In this document: one piece after another, positions 51,742-62,704 of the stretch
Position numbering within the stretch: position 1 is the stretch's first letter
How the letters are laid out: each line of letters starts with the position of its first letter
Assembly (NCBI RefSeq): GCF_020991455.1
Contig: NZ_JAJMOX010000008.1
Location: forward strand, 186,001 to 250,000
From: Flavobacterium sp. JAS
GTDB lineage: Bacteria; Bacteroidota; Bacteroidia; Flavobacteriales; Flavobacteriaceae
DNA: 64,000 nt
Direction: 5' to 3'
Notes under the pieces: generated by a model
What the model was told of the DNA's origin: nothing
Seen by the model: the letters and a program-made list of their open reading frames with translations, nothing else
The model's database searches: none
Made by a program: the position numbers and the translations under genes

Positions 51742-53187
51742 ATGGAAAAGATTATTGAGGAAAGCAAACAGGGCGAAAGTCTTGTTTTGGAGAATAAACC
51801 TGAGAATACTAAGAAACTTTTTATAGAAAGTTACGGTTGTGCGATGAATTTTTCGGACAGTGAAGTCGTAGCTTCTATCTTATCAATAAACGGATATAAC
51901 ACCACACAAACTCTTGAAGATGCCGACTTGGTTCTTGTAAATACCTGCTCGATTCGAGATAAGGCGGAGCAAACTATTCGTAAACGTCTGGAGAAATATA
52001 ATGCGGTGAAACGTATTAATCCGAAAATGAAAGTGGGCGTTTTGGGCTGTATGGCTGAGCGTTTGAAAAGCCAATTTCTAGAGGAAGAAAAAATAGTCGA
52101 TCTTGTTGTTGGACCTGATGCTTATAAAGATTTGCCAAATTTATTGGTGGAAGTTGAGGAAGGCCGCGACGCTATTAATGTAATTTTATCGAAAGAGGAA
52201 ACCTACGGAGATATTTCGCCGGTTCGTTTGATGAGTAATGGAATTACAGCTTTGGTTTCGATCACTCGTGGTTGCGATAATATGTGTACGTTTTGTGTTG
52301 TACCTTTTACACGCGGACGTGAGCGTAGTCGTGAACCGCAGAGTATAATGAAGGAAATTCAGGATTTATGGGATAAAGGCTTTAAGGAAATTACACTTTT
52401 AGGTCAAAACGTTGACAGTTACCTTTGGTACGGTGGCGGTTTGAAAAAAGATTTTGTAAACGCATCTGAAATGCAAAAAGCAACTGCCGTCGATTTTGAT
52501 CAATTGCTTGAAATGGTTGCTGTTGGTTTTCCTAAAATGCGTATTAGATTCTCGACTTCTAATCCGCAGGATATGCATGAGAGTATTTTGCACGTTATTG
52601 CGAAATATCCAAATATTTGTAAACACGTTCACTTGCCAGTTCAATCTGGAAGTAACAGAATTCTAAAAGAAATGAATCGTTTGCATAGTCGTGAAGAATA
52701 TATGGCTTTGATTGATAAAATCAAGGCGATTATTCCAAATGCTTCGATTTCCCAAGATATGATTGCTGGTTTCCCAACAGAAACCGAAGAAGATCATCAA
52801 GATACAATGAGTTTGATGGAATATGTGAAATATAATTTTGGTTATATGTATTCGTATTCTGAACGTCCTGGAACTTTGGCCGGAAGAAAAATGGAAGATG
52901 ATGTTCCTGAAGAAACTAAAGCCAGAAGATTACAGGAAATTGTCGATTTACAACAAAAACACGCTTGGTTTAGAAGCGAGGAATTCGTTGGACAAATTGT
53001 TGAAGTTTTAGTTGAAAAGGTTTCCAAAAAATCAACCGAAGAATTCTCAGGAAGAAATTCTCAAAGCATTACAGTGGTTTTCCCAAAAGAGAATTATAAA
53101 ATTGGAGATTTCGTAAATGTAAAAATCACAAGTTGCACCAGCGGAACTTTAAAAGGTGAAGCAGTAGGATATTCCGAGATGAATTAA
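51742..53187 (+). CDS. miaB: tRNA-i6A37 methylthiotransferase MiaB
   Basis: A 481-residue radical-SAM methylthiotransferase that adds a methylthio group to i6A37 of tRNAs. The N-terminal auxiliary-cluster cysteines are Cys33 (SYGCAMN), Cys69 (NTCSIRD) and Cys103 (LGCMAE). The radical-SAM motif is GCDNMCTFC (Cys178, Cys182, Cys185). A C-terminal TRAM domain (about 413-478) binds RNA. It has its own promoter (51693-51724). The downstream sigma-54 activator starts about 150 bp later. Confidence 0.97.
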   Translation: MEKIIEESKQGESLVLENKPENTKKLFIESYGCAMNFSDSEVVASILSINGYNTTQTLEDADLVLVNTCSIRDKAEQTIRKRLEKYNAVKRINPKMKVGVLGCMAERLKSQFLEEEKIVDLVVGPDAYKDLPNLLVEVEEGRDAINVILSKEETYGDISPVRLMSNGITALVSITRGCDNMCTFCVVPFTRGRERSREPQSIMKEIQDLWDKGFKEITLLGQNVDSYLWYGGGLKKDFVNASEMQKATAVDFDQLLEMVAVGFPKMRIRFSTSNPQDMHESILHVIAKYPNICKHVHLPVQSGSNRILKEMNRLHSREEYMALIDKIKAIIPNASISQDMIAGFPTETEEDHQDTMSLMEYVKYNFGYMYSYSERPGTLAGRKMEDDVPEETKARRLQEIVDLQQKHAWFRSEEFVGQIVEVLVEKVSKKSTEEFSGRNSQSITVVFPKENYKIGDFVNVKITSCTSGTLKGEAVGYSEMN

Positions 53188-53338
53188 AAATTGTTTCAGG
53201 TTTCAAGTTTCAGGTTATTTACGTAACTTGAAATCTAAACCTTAAATAAAAATATAAGCACGAGGTTAAAAGTTAAATTTCGGTTTCAATGATAAACTTG
53301 AAACCTGAAACAAATAAAAACTTGAAACAAAATTACAC
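53188..53338. repeat. Spacer with repeated TTGAAACCTGAAAC motifs
   Basis: TTTCAGGTTTCAAGTTTCAG (53195-53214) and its near reverse complement AACTTGAAACCTGAAAC (53294-53310) flank this spacer, with further ACTTGAAAC copies. Similar AACCTGAAACCTGA motifs occur at 37546-37559. Confidence 0.6.
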
Positions 53339-54595
53339 ATGGAAACAGTTCAAGCAATAAAACAGCGATTTGAGATTATTGGAAACGATCCTAAATTAAA
53401 TCGCGCCATTGAAAAAGCCATTCAGGTTGCTCCTACTGACATTTCGGTAATGGTAACTGGGGAAAGTGGTGTTGGTAAAGAAAACATTCCAAGAATAATC
53501 CATTCGCTTTCACACAGAAAGCATGGTAAATATATTGCAGTAAACTGTGGAGCAATTCCGGAAGGAACTATTGATAGTGAGCTTTTTGGTCACGAAAAAG
53601 GTGCTTTTACGGGCGCAACAAGTACACGTGAAGGTTATTTTGAAGTAGCCGATGGCGGAACTATCTTCCTTGATGAAGTTGGTGAATTACCCTTAACAAC
53701 TCAAGTTCGTTTACTTCGTGTACTTGAAAATGGTGAGTTTATAAAAGTAGGTTCATCTCAAGTTCAAAAAACGAACGTGAGAATCGTAGCAGCTACAAAC
53801 GTGAACTTATTCAATGCTATTGAAAAAGGAAAATTCCGTGAGGATTTGTATTATCGTTTGACAACTGTCGAAATTACTTTACCGCCTTTACGCGAAAGAA
53901 ACGAAGACATACATTTGTTATTCAGAAAATTTGTTGCTGATTTTGCGCATAAATATAAAATGCCTCCGTTAAAGTTAGACGACGATGCAGTTCAACTTTT
54001 GCAAAAATTCAGATGGAATGGTAACATTCGTCAGTTGCGAAATGTAGCGGAACAAATTTCGGTTTTAGAAACCAATCGTGATATTACATTAGCCACTTTA
54101 CAATCTTATCTTCCTACTAATGAAGGAAGCAATTTACCTTCTGTAATTAGCGACAAGAAAAAAGAAAGTGATTTTAGTACCGAAAGAGACATCTTGTACA
54201 AAGTGCTTTTTGATATGAAAAGTGACCTGAATGACTTGAAAAAGCTCACTTTAGAATTGATGAAAAATGGCACAAAAGTACAAGACATCAATCCAAATCT
54301 GATTCAGAAAATATATGGTTCGCAGGAAAACGAAAGCGAAATAGATTTTGAAGAAGAGCCAAGAACTGCTGTCATGACGCCTGCAACCCGCGAAGAAAAT
54401 TATCAGATGCAGGACGATAATTACTTATTCGCAGAAACAATTGAGGAAGAAGAAATTTTACGTTTAGAGCAAAAAGAAATCGAAATGATCAAAAAATCAT
54501 TAGAAAAAAATAAAGGTAAACGAAAAGCTGCTGCAGATGAATTAGGTATTTCTGAACGAACTTTATATAGAAAAATTAAACAATTTGATCTCTAA
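53339..54595 (+). CDS. Sigma-54-dependent transcriptional activator (no receiver domain)
   Basis: A 418-residue AAA+ activator of sigma-54 RNA polymerase. Walker A is GESGVGKE (41-48), the sigma-54-contacting loop GAFTGA is at 88-93, Walker B is FLDEVGEL, and RLTTVEITLPPLRERNEDI follows. The C-terminal Fis-type HTH covers about 375-418 (NKGKRKAAADELGISERTLY). The AAA+ domain starts near residue 10, so there is no N-terminal sensory or receiver domain; control must be by level or by another protein. It precedes lptE and may share its transcript. Confidence 0.94.
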   Translation: METVQAIKQRFEIIGNDPKLNRAIEKAIQVAPTDISVMVTGESGVGKENIPRIIHSLSHRKHGKYIAVNCGAIPEGTIDSELFGHEKGAFTGATSTREGYFEVADGGTIFLDEVGELPLTTQVRLLRVLENGEFIKVGSSQVQKTNVRIVAATNVNLFNAIEKGKFREDLYYRLTTVEITLPPLRERNEDIHLLFRKFVADFAHKYKMPPLKLDDDAVQLLQKFRWNGNIRQLRNVAEQISVLETNRDITLATLQSYLPTNEGSNLPSVISDKKKESDFSTERDILYKVLFDMKSDLNDLKKLTLELMKNGTKVQDINPNLIQKIYGSQENESEIDFEEEPRTAVMTPATREENYQMQDDNYLFAETIEEEEILRLEQKEIEMIKKSLEKNKGKRKAAADELGISERTLYRKIKQFDL

Positions 54596-54725
54596 ATAGA
54601 AAATTCCAAAAAATAAATTCCAAATTCCAAATTGTTATATTTGAAAAAAATTAAATTTTAAACCAAAGCACTAACAAATTACGAAGTAATTTTTAAGATT
54701 GGAATTTATTACTATAATGATTTTT

Positions 54726-55244
54726 ATGAAAAAAATATATTCTTTACTTGCCCTGATGAGCCTCTTTTTATTAAGCGGTTGCAACGTTTATAATTTTACA
54801 GGAACAGGAAAAATTGACGCCAAAACTTTTCAGGTTAATTTCTTTCAGAATAATGCTGATTTAGTTGAACCGGGAATCGACAGACAATTTACGCTCGCGC
54901 TACAAGATCTAATTATGGGTCAAACCAATTTAAACTTAGTTAGCAGTGGTGGAGATTTAGTTTATGAAGGCGAAATTGTAGATTACAGAACAACACCAAT
55001 GACGGCAACCGCTGTGACATCAGGTGGTGATGTGGGAGCAGCACAAAACCGTTTAACAATTCGTGTACAAGTTAGGTTTACCAATAAAAAGAAAGAAACA
55101 GATGATTTTGAAAAGTCATTTGAGTTTTACTATGACTTTCCGGGATCAGGTCTTCCAACCGGAGCTATTCTGAATGAAGCCCTCAAAACTATTTTTGAGA
55201 GAATTACTCAGGATATTTTTAATGAGTCACTTGCTAAGTGGTAA
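54726..55244 (+). CDS. lptE: LptE-family LPS-assembly lipoprotein
   Basis: A 172-residue lipoprotein (start ATG 54726: MKKIYSLLALMSLFLLSGCN, lipobox Cys19). The body, with FTGTGKIDAKTFQVNFFQNN and AAQNRLTIRVQVRFTNKKKE, matches the Bacteroidota LptE family, which plugs the LptD barrel and helps place LPS in the outer membrane. A TTG reading from 54699 and an ATG at 54717 are less likely, since they would push the lipobox further in. Gene order sigma-54 activator - lptE - repeat protein - secG runs in one direction. Confidence 0.9.
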   Translation: MKKIYSLLALMSLFLLSGCNVYNFTGTGKIDAKTFQVNFFQNNADLVEPGIDRQFTLALQDLIMGQTNLNLVSSGGDLVYEGEIVDYRTTPMTATAVTSGGDVGAAQNRLTIRVQVRFTNKKKETDDFEKSFEFYYDFPGSGLPTGAILNEALKTIFERITQDIFNESLAKW

Positions 55245-55335
55245 AATGTTGATTTGTTAAATCGGTTAATCGTCAAATCGATTAAACAAATTCCCGAATA
55301 GACAGATAAACAAATAAACGATTAAACAATAAATA

Positions 55336-56853
55336 ATGAACGTAACTGATTATACCTACTTAATGAACAAACCCGATGCTATTACAGAAAAGCAAGCGGA
55401 TGCATTAGGAAGTGTTTTGAATGAATTTCCATATTTTCAAAGTGCACGTGCATTGCGATTAAAAGGACTTTATGATCAAAACAGCTTTAAGTATAATTAT
55501 GCTTTAAAAGTTGCGGCCGTTTATACAACAGATCGTTCTGTTTTATTTGATTTTATAACTTCGGAAACTTTTACTTCTATCCAAAGTGAATACTACGACA
55601 GAAAGCTGAAAGACCTTTTGAATATCACTGTTTTTGACAGCGAAATCATCTCGGCAGAACAAATTAAAAAAGTCATAGAGGTTCGCATTGATCCAATCGA
55701 GAAATCAATTTTAGATTCTATTAAAGAAGCTACAACTGTTACTTTTGAAAAACCTGCAATAATCGAGGAGCCAAAAATTGATCCTGTTGTTGAACAGCCT
55801 GTTTTAACTTCTATAAAAGAGGAGACAAACATAACCTTTGAAGAACCTTTAAAAACAGAAGAGCATAAAATTGAACCTATTAGTGAGCAATCAATTTTAG
55901 ATTCTTTTAAAGAAGTGGCGACAACAACTTTTGAAGAACCTCTAAAAGTAGAAGAGATTAAATTTGAGCCAATTAGTGAGCAATCATTTTTAGATTCTTT
56001 CGAAGAAGTAACAACAGCAACTTTTGAAGAACCTGTAATAATCGAGGAACCAAAAACTGATCCTGTTATTGAGCAGTCAATTTTAACGCCTGTTAAAGAA
56101 GAAACAAACATAATTTTTGAAGAAGTAATAAAAGTTGACGAACCAAAAGTTGAGCTTATTATTGAACAGCCTGTTAAAATAGCGACTTCAACCTTTTTTG
56201 ATGAAACAGTTGATGATGATGAAATTCCGGAAGTACGAGTTGATCCAATTGAGAAATCAATCTTAAATTCTATTAAAGAAGCTTCAACAGTCGTTTTTGA
56301 GGAAGCAAAAGAAGCTGAAGAGCCTAAAGAAGTCGAGGTTTCGGAAACTGTAAAAATTGCAGAAGAGAATCTGGAAATAGGAAAACCAATAGATTTTTCT
56401 GTTAATGAAAAACACTCTTTTCAGGAATGGCTGCAATTGGCCAAAACTGAACCTATTGACCGAACAGAAGAAGCACCAAAAGCTCCCGAAGAGGTAAAAC
56501 AAATTGAAAAAACTGTTGAACCAAAAGCAGAACCAAAAGCCGTAGTCGAAATAATTGACGAAGAGAAAAAGAAAAAAGCCGAAATAATCGATAAGTTTAT
56601 TGAGACTAACCCAAAAATTTCTCCTATAAAACAAGTTGCTATAAACCCTACTGTACAATTTGATATCAATCAAGAGGATAATTCCTACTTAATGACAGAG
56701 ACTTTGGCCAGGGTATATTTGGAACAAAAGAAATATACAAAAGCAATACAAGCATATGAAATATTAATTTTGAAATATCCAGAAAAAATTAGTTTCTTTG
56801 CAGACCGTATTTCGGATATAAAGATTTTACAACAAAATAACAATAATAATTAA
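55336..56853 (+). CDS. Repeat-rich cytoplasmic protein with C-terminal TPR
   Basis: A 505-residue acidic protein. Residues 1-110 form a conserved helical N-terminus (TDYTYLMNKPDAITEKQADA). Residues 136-285 contain five tandem 31-residue repeats (FEEP-x-K-x-EE-x-K-x-EPI-x-EQS) starting near 136, 167, 198, 229 and 260. A second motif, DPIEKSIL, occurs at 119 and 303. The end (about 440-500) is TPR-like (VYLEQKKYTKAIQAYEILIL). There is no signal peptide. Its stop is 3 bp before secG. Function is unknown; the repeat number probably varies between strains. Confidence 0.85.
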   Translation: MNVTDYTYLMNKPDAITEKQADALGSVLNEFPYFQSARALRLKGLYDQNSFKYNYALKVAAVYTTDRSVLFDFITSETFTSIQSEYYDRKLKDLLNITVFDSEIISAEQIKKVIEVRIDPIEKSILDSIKEATTVTFEKPAIIEEPKIDPVVEQPVLTSIKEETNITFEEPLKTEEHKIEPISEQSILDSFKEVATTTFEEPLKVEEIKFEPISEQSFLDSFEEVTTATFEEPVIIEEPKTDPVIEQSILTPVKEETNIIFEEVIKVDEPKVELIIEQPVKIATSTFFDETVDDDEIPEVRVDPIEKSILNSIKEASTVVFEEAKEAEEPKEVEVSETVKIAEENLEIGKPIDFSVNEKHSFQEWLQLAKTEPIDRTEEAPKAPEEVKQIEKTVEPKAEPKAVVEIIDEEKKKKAEIIDKFIETNPKISPIKQVAINPTVQFDINQEDNSYLMTETLARVYLEQKKYTKAIQAYEILILKYPEKISFFADRISDIKILQQNNNNN

Positions 56854-56856
56854 GCA

Positions 56857-57198
56857 ATGAGCACATTTTCAATTTTTTTAGTTTTAATCACAATAGTTTG
56901 TTTTCTATTGATCGTAGTAATCATGGTTCAAAACCCTAAAGGAGGCGGATTGTCGTCTACTATCAGCGGAACTCAAATGTTAGGTGGAGTACAAAAAACA
57001 ACAGACTTTTTAGATAAAAGTACCTGGACACTAGCTACTATTTTGATTGCTTTAATTTTGCTTTCAAGCTTAAGCTTTACAGGATCATTAAGTGATTCTG
57101 ATTCTAAAATCATTGAAAAAACTGAAGCTCCTGCTGCTAACACACCAGCCGCTCCGGTTCAACAAACACCTGCTCCGGCAACTCCTGCAGCAAAATAA
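56857..57198 (+). CDS. secG: Preprotein translocase subunit SecG
   Basis: A 113-residue SecG with two membrane helices (about 3-22 and 53-73), the conserved VMVQNPKGGGLSSTISGTQM between them, and an Ala/Pro-rich tail. It is an accessory subunit of SecYEG. It starts 3 bp after the repeat protein stop, so the two are co-transcribed. A good terminator follows. Confidence 0.95.
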   Translation: MSTFSIFLVLITIVCFLLIVVIMVQNPKGGGLSSTISGTQMLGGVQKTTDFLDKSTWTLATILIALILLSSLSFTGSLSDSDSKIIEKTEAPAANTPAAPVQQTPAPATPAAK

Positions 57199-57216
57199 TA
57201 CTTTAGATATAAATAT

Positions 57217-57246
57217 AAAATGCCAGCCTGTCAAAGCTGGCATTTT
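57217..57246 (+). terminator. Terminator after secG
   Basis: AAAATGCCAGC (57217-57227) and GCTGGCATTTT (57236-57246) form a perfect stem followed by a T-run. Confidence 0.92.
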
Positions 57247-57339
57247 TTTTAAGAAATAATGTCAGTTTTAAGAGCATGGCACAATTTCTGAAAGTTCTTT
57301 GAACATTAATAAAATATAAACCTATAATAATATAAAATC

Positions 57340-57615
57340 ATGGCATTAAACATTAAACCGCTTTCAGACCGCGTACTTATTGAGCCTGTAGCAGCTGAGA
57401 CTAAAACTGCGTCAGGGATTTTTATTCCAGATACTGCCAAAGAGAAACCACAAAAAGGAACTGTAGTTGCAGTAGGAAATGGATCTAAAGATCATACTAT
57501 GACCGTAAAAGTTGGTGATACTGTTCTTTATGGTAAATATGCTGGAACAGAATTAAAACTTGAAGGAACTGATTATTTGATTATGCGTGAGGATGATATT
57601 CTTGCAATAATCTAA
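57340..57615 (+). CDS. groES: Co-chaperonin GroES
   Basis: A 91-residue GroES that caps GroEL. The mobile-loop region [20 protein letters not shown] and the C-terminal [13 protein letters not shown] are typical. It starts the groES-groEL operon, with 72 bp between the genes. No CIRCE inverted repeat is visible in the upstream 90 bp, so heat control is probably by another route. Confidence 0.98.
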   Translation: MALNIKPLSDRVLIEPVAAETKTASGIFIPDTAKEKPQKGTVVAVGNGSKDHTMTVKVGDTVLYGKYAGTELKLEGTDYLIMREDDILAII

Positions 57616-57657
57616 AAATACATAAGTCTCAAGAATATAAGTATCGAGGAAACTTGA

Positions 57658-59316
<1,659 letters not shown>

Positions 59317-59338
59317 TCGTTCTAACTTCTTAAAATTT

Positions 59339-59366
59339 AAAACGCCAGATTTTAATCTGGCGTTTT
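59339..59366 (+). terminator. Terminator after groEL
   Basis: AAAACGCCAGATT (59339-59351) and AATCTGGCGTTTT (59354-59366) form a perfect stem followed by T residues. Confidence 0.93.
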
Positions 59367-59410
59367 TTTTTGCCACAGATTTTATAGATTAAAAAGATTT
59401 TTTTTCGCCA

Positions 59411-59484
59411 CGAATTTCACGAATTTTCACGAATTAATATTCGAACAACTGTACTTAAAAATTTGTGCAAATTCGTGAAATTCG
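59411..59484. repeat. CGAATTTCACGAATTT inverted repeat
   Basis: CGAATTTCACGAATTT (59411-59426) is the exact reverse complement of AAATTCGTGAAATTCG (59469-59484). The first arm continues with a tandem TTCACGAATT. Related sequence occurs at 16331-16350. Confidence 0.8.
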
Positions 59485-59540
59485 CTGCAAACTTTCATTT
59501 AGTTTAACATTCTCTTTTTCTTTAAAAAATCAGTTATCGA

Positions 59541-59548
59541 TATCTTTG
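59541..59548 (+). promoter_or_regulatory. -7 box of the phosphodiesterase gene
   Basis: TATCTTTG matches TAnnTTTG and lies 21 bp before the ATG at 59570. Confidence 0.65.
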
Positions 59549-59569
59549 CAGTTCTATTAAAATTGCAAA

Positions 59570-60772
59570 ATGAGAAAATTTACAACTCACCTATTATCTT
59601 TTACATTCTTACTTCTTACCGCATTTTCCTATTCACAATCTTCCAAAGACAATTATGTCGTATTAGTTTCTATGGATGGATTTCGTTGGGATTATGCAAA
59701 GCATTTTAAACTTCAAAATCTAAATAAAATAGCTAAAGAAGGCGTTCATGCAAAATCTATGCGACCGTCTTATCCAAGTAAAACCTTCCCGAATCATTAT
59801 GCGATTGTGACCGGACTTTATCCAGATCATCATGGCATTATCAATAATGTTTTTTATGATTCGACTTTAAACGAATCTTTTTCTTTATCGACAAATGCCA
59901 AAAACGATTCCCGTTTTTATGGTGGAAATCCTATTTGGAATGTAGCTGAACAACAAGGTGTAAAAAGCGCTTCTTTCTTCTGGCCAGGATCTGATACGGA
60001 TAAAAAAAGACCTGGTATTTACAAAAATTACGACAATAAAATTCCGTACGGAAATAGAATTGATACCATTATAAAATGGTTGCAACTTCCTGAAAAGCAA
60101 CGCCCACATTTGGTTACTTTATATTTTGACGAACCAGATCATACTGGTCATAATTTTGGTCCGCTTTCTCCTGAAAACGAAAAAATGGTTCACAAAATGG
60201 ATTCGGTTATGGGACAATTATCAGCTAAACTGGATCAATTATCCATCGGAAAACAAATCAATCTGATTATTGTTTCAGATCACGGAATGGCCGATATTAG
60301 CAATGATAAAAAAGTAGCTATTCTGGATTATCTAAAACCGGAATGGTTGGGTTATAAAGATGTAATCAACCCCATTATGAGTCTTCAGGCAAAACCTGGC
60401 TTCCAGGATTCTATCGCAAAAGCTTTAAAAAAAGTTCCACATATTAAATTCTGGAAATCAAGTGAAGTTCCTAAAAGACTGCATTATGGTACAAATCCAC
60501 GCGTTCATGATTTTGTTATCGAAGCCCAAAAAGGATATAGTTTAGTAACCAAAAAAGGCCAAAACGTAAGAGGCGGAACTCATGGCTATGACAATAAACA
60601 AAAAGATATGCAGGCTGTTTTCTATGCAAAAGGTCCCGCTTTTAAAGTAGATAAAGAGGTTGGTTCATTTCAAAATGTTTCCGTTTATCCTTTAATTGCT
60701 TATATTCTTGGATTAAAAATCGACGAAGTAGATGGCAAGTTTAGCGAAGTAAAAAACATGCTTACTAATTAG
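59570..60772 (+). CDS. Ectonucleotide pyrophosphatase/phosphodiesterase-type enzyme
   Basis: A 400-residue secreted enzyme of the alkaline-phosphatase superfamily (NPP/ENPP branch). A signal peptide ends near FSYSQ. The first metal Asp is in VSMDGFRWDY, the nucleophile Thr72 in YPSKTFPNHY, then FDEPDHTGHNFGP and VSDHGMADI supply further zinc ligands; HGYDNKQKDMQAVFYAKGPA near the end is typical. It cleaves nucleotide phosphodiester or pyrophosphate bonds in the periplasm. It converges with the SulP gene 20 bp away. Confidence 0.92.
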   Translation: MRKFTTHLLSFTFLLLTAFSYSQSSKDNYVVLVSMDGFRWDYAKHFKLQNLNKIAKEGVHAKSMRPSYPSKTFPNHYAIVTGLYPDHHGIINNVFYDSTLNESFSLSTNAKNDSRFYGGNPIWNVAEQQGVKSASFFWPGSDTDKKRPGIYKNYDNKIPYGNRIDTIIKWLQLPEKQRPHLVTLYFDEPDHTGHNFGPLSPENEKMVHKMDSVMGQLSAKLDQLSIGKQINLIIVSDHGMADISNDKKVAILDYLKPEWLGYKDVINPIMSLQAKPGFQDSIAKALKKVPHIKFWKSSEVPKRLHYGTNPRVHDFVIEAQKGYSLVTKKGQNVRGGTHGYDNKQKDMQAVFYAKGPAFKVDKEVGSFQNVSVYPLIAYILGLKIDEVDGKFSEVKNMLTN

Positions 60773-60792
60773 ATAATTATCAAATTGACACA

Positions 60793-62322
60793 TTAAGAAA
60801 CCACTTTGTATGTAGGATCTTCAATTACATTTACTTTGACAACTGCTTCTGCATTTTTTAATAATTCCCGACAATCTGGGCTTAGATGCTGTAGTTCGAT
60901 CACTTTATCAAGTTGACTGTATTTCTTAGTTAAATTATTCAACGCTTCAATTGCAGACATATCAGCTACACGGCTTTCTTTAAAGTCAATAATGACATGA
61001 TTTGGATCGTTTGCGATATCAAACTTTTCGACGAAAGCTGTTATAGAACCAAAAAATAATGGACCATAAATTTTATAATGCTTCACTCCTGCTTCATCTA
61101 TAAAATGTCTTGCACGGATTCTTTTGGCACTTTCCCAAGCAAAAACCAAAGCTGAAACAATCACCCCAATCAGAACCGCCAAAGCCAAATTGTGCAATAG
61201 AATTGTAATTACTGCAACCAGAATTCCAACAAAAATATCGTGCTTAGGCATTTTGTTTATGATTCTAAAACTCGCCCATTCAAAAGTAGTAATTGCAACC
61301 ATCATCATTACACCAACCAAAGCCGCCATTGGCAATTTTCCAATTACCGGCGCTCCAAAAAGTATGATTAACAAAATAGTCAAAGAAGCAATTATGCCTG
61401 AAAGTCTGGCTCTTGATCCGGCAGAAAGATTCACCAGAGTTTGAGCAATCATCGGACATCCTCCCATTCCAAAAAAGAAACCGTTTAAGATATTCGAACT
61501 TCCCTGAGCAATACATTCTCTGTTACTGTTGCCGCGGGTTCCGGTAATTTCATCGACTAAATTCAGCGTAAGCAAACCTTCAGTCAAACCAACTGCAGCA
61601 ACAATTACTGAATATGGAAAAATCACTTTAAAAGTCTCAAAAGAAAATGGAATATTTGGAATATGAAATGGAGGAAATCCACCTTGAACTGAAGCAATAT
61701 CTTCGACTGTTTTGGTTTCAATATTAAATAAAAGTACTACTGCAAACACCACTAAAATTGCTACTAAAGAAGCTGGAATTGTTTTAGTAAGTTTTGGAAA
61801 AAGCAAAACAATTGCAATCGTCAACGCAACTAAACCTAACATAATATACAAAGGAGTTCCTTGCAACCAGGAAACCTGACCATTAACTACGGTTTTAAAC
61901 TGTTCTAACTGCGACATAAAAATCACCACCGCCAAACCGTTTACAAAACCAAACATAACGGATTGGGGAACTAATCGAATAAATTTTCCGAGTTTAAAAA
62001 GTCCGATGCAAATTTGCACCACACCGCCTAGCGCGACAGCTGCAAAAACATATTCGATTCCGTGAGATTTCATTAAAGCAATCAAAACAATAACTGTAGC
62101 TCCTGCTCCACCAGAAATCATTCCGGGTCTTCCTCCAAAAATAGCAGTGACTAAACCAGCAATAAAAGCAGCATATAAACCCACAAGAGGCGGAAATCCT
62201 GCTAAAATAGCAAACGACAACGATTCGGGAATCATCGTCATTGCAACTGTTAAACCGGCTAAAATTTCATTTTTATAATTGACTTTTTGAGTAAAGTCGA
62301 AGAGTTGGAAAGCTTTTTTCAT
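60793..62322 (-). CDS. SulP-family anion transporter with STAS domain
   Basis: A 509-residue polytopic transporter. The N-terminal signature region GLTVAMTMIPESLSFAILAG and PPLVGLYAAFIAGLVTAIFG, about 10-12 membrane segments, GMGGCPMIAQTLVNLSAGSR in the middle, and a C-terminal STAS domain (about 410-509; HVIIDFKESRVADMSAIEAL) define SulP. Substrates in the family include sulfate and bicarbonate; the choice is not readable here. No sulfate-assimilation or carbonic-anhydrase gene is adjacent. Confidence 0.93.
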   Translation of the reverse strand: MKKAFQLFDFTQKVNYKNEILAGLTVAMTMIPESLSFAILAGFPPLVGLYAAFIAGLVTAIFGGRPGMISGGAGATVIVLIALMKSHGIEYVFAAVALGGVVQICIGLFKLGKFIRLVPQSVMFGFVNGLAVVIFMSQLEQFKTVVNGQVSWLQGTPLYIMLGLVALTIAIVLLFPKLTKTIPASLVAILVVFAVVLLFNIETKTVEDIASVQGGFPPFHIPNIPFSFETFKVIFPYSVIVAAVGLTEGLLTLNLVDEITGTRGNSNRECIAQGSSNILNGFFFGMGGCPMIAQTLVNLSAGSRARLSGIIASLTILLIILFGAPVIGKLPMAALVGVMMMVAITTFEWASFRIINKMPKHDIFVGILVAVITILLHNLALAVLIGVIVSALVFAWESAKRIRARHFIDEAGVKHYKIYGPLFFGSITAFVEKFDIANDPNHVIIDFKESRVADMSAIEALNNLTKKYSQLDKVIELQHLSPDCRELLKNAEAVVKVNVIEDPTYKVVS

Positions 62323-62373
62323 AAGAGAACAAATGTAGAAAATTTGTCAATTAGAAAATATGCCAATTGAGAT

Positions 62374-62447
62374 AATGTGTCAATTAGAAAATTAGAAAAT
62401 TTTATAGATAGCGCATAATAATCATCTCATTTTCTAATTGGCACATT
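62374..62447. repeat. Inverted repeat between SulP and the 62452 gene
   Basis: AATGTGTCAATTAGAAAAT (62374-62392) pairs with ATTTTCTAATTGGCACATT (62429-62447) with one G-U. TGTCAATTAGAAAAT-type units are repeated nearby (62346-62360). It may terminate transcription of the 70-residue gene. Confidence 0.75.
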
Positions 62448-62451
62448 AATT

Positions 62452-62664
62452 TTACTCTAGTTTTATACATATATACCCGAGACAATTTACGAAATCAATT
62501 ATACTTTTGGGTTCTAAATCAATGCCTTCAACTCTTAATATCTTGTCGCAGTCTTCTAAATCAAAATTGATTTTATAATTGGGAAATTGATTTTGAATAA
62601 CAGCAATAACGTAATTTTTGTCTGCTTCTTTTTGAACATTTGTTTTAAAAACTTCAACAATCAT
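62452..62664 (-). CDS. Small ferredoxin-fold-like protein, 70 residues
   Basis: A 70-residue protein (MIVEVFKTNVQKEADKNYVI) whose strand-helix-strand-strand-helix-strand pattern resembles heavy-metal-associated domains, but the CxxC metal motif is absent (the only cysteines are Cys39, Cys61 and Cys66). Homologous small proteins are common in Flavobacteria; I cannot name a function. It is transcribed in the direction of the SulP gene, 129 bp away, with an inverted repeat between. Confidence 0.68.
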   Translation of the reverse strand: MIVEVFKTNVQKEADKNYVIAVIQNQFPNYKINFDLEDCDKILRVEGIDLEPKSIIDFVNCLGYICIKLE

Positions 62665-62704
62665 AATTGTTAATTTTAATACTTCTTTAATTTAAAATCT
62701 ACTT

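Noticed and set aside
55593..56111. Long open frame on the minus strand opposite the 31-residue repeats
   Set aside because: It arises from the repeated, biased codons of the plus-strand gene, contains low-complexity Ser/Val sequence and lacks a promoter; the plus frame continues beyond it on both sides.
57199..57339. Search for a CIRCE element (HrcA site) upstream of groES
   Set aside because: No TTAGCACTC/GAGTGCTAA pair is present; the only hairpin is the secG terminator.
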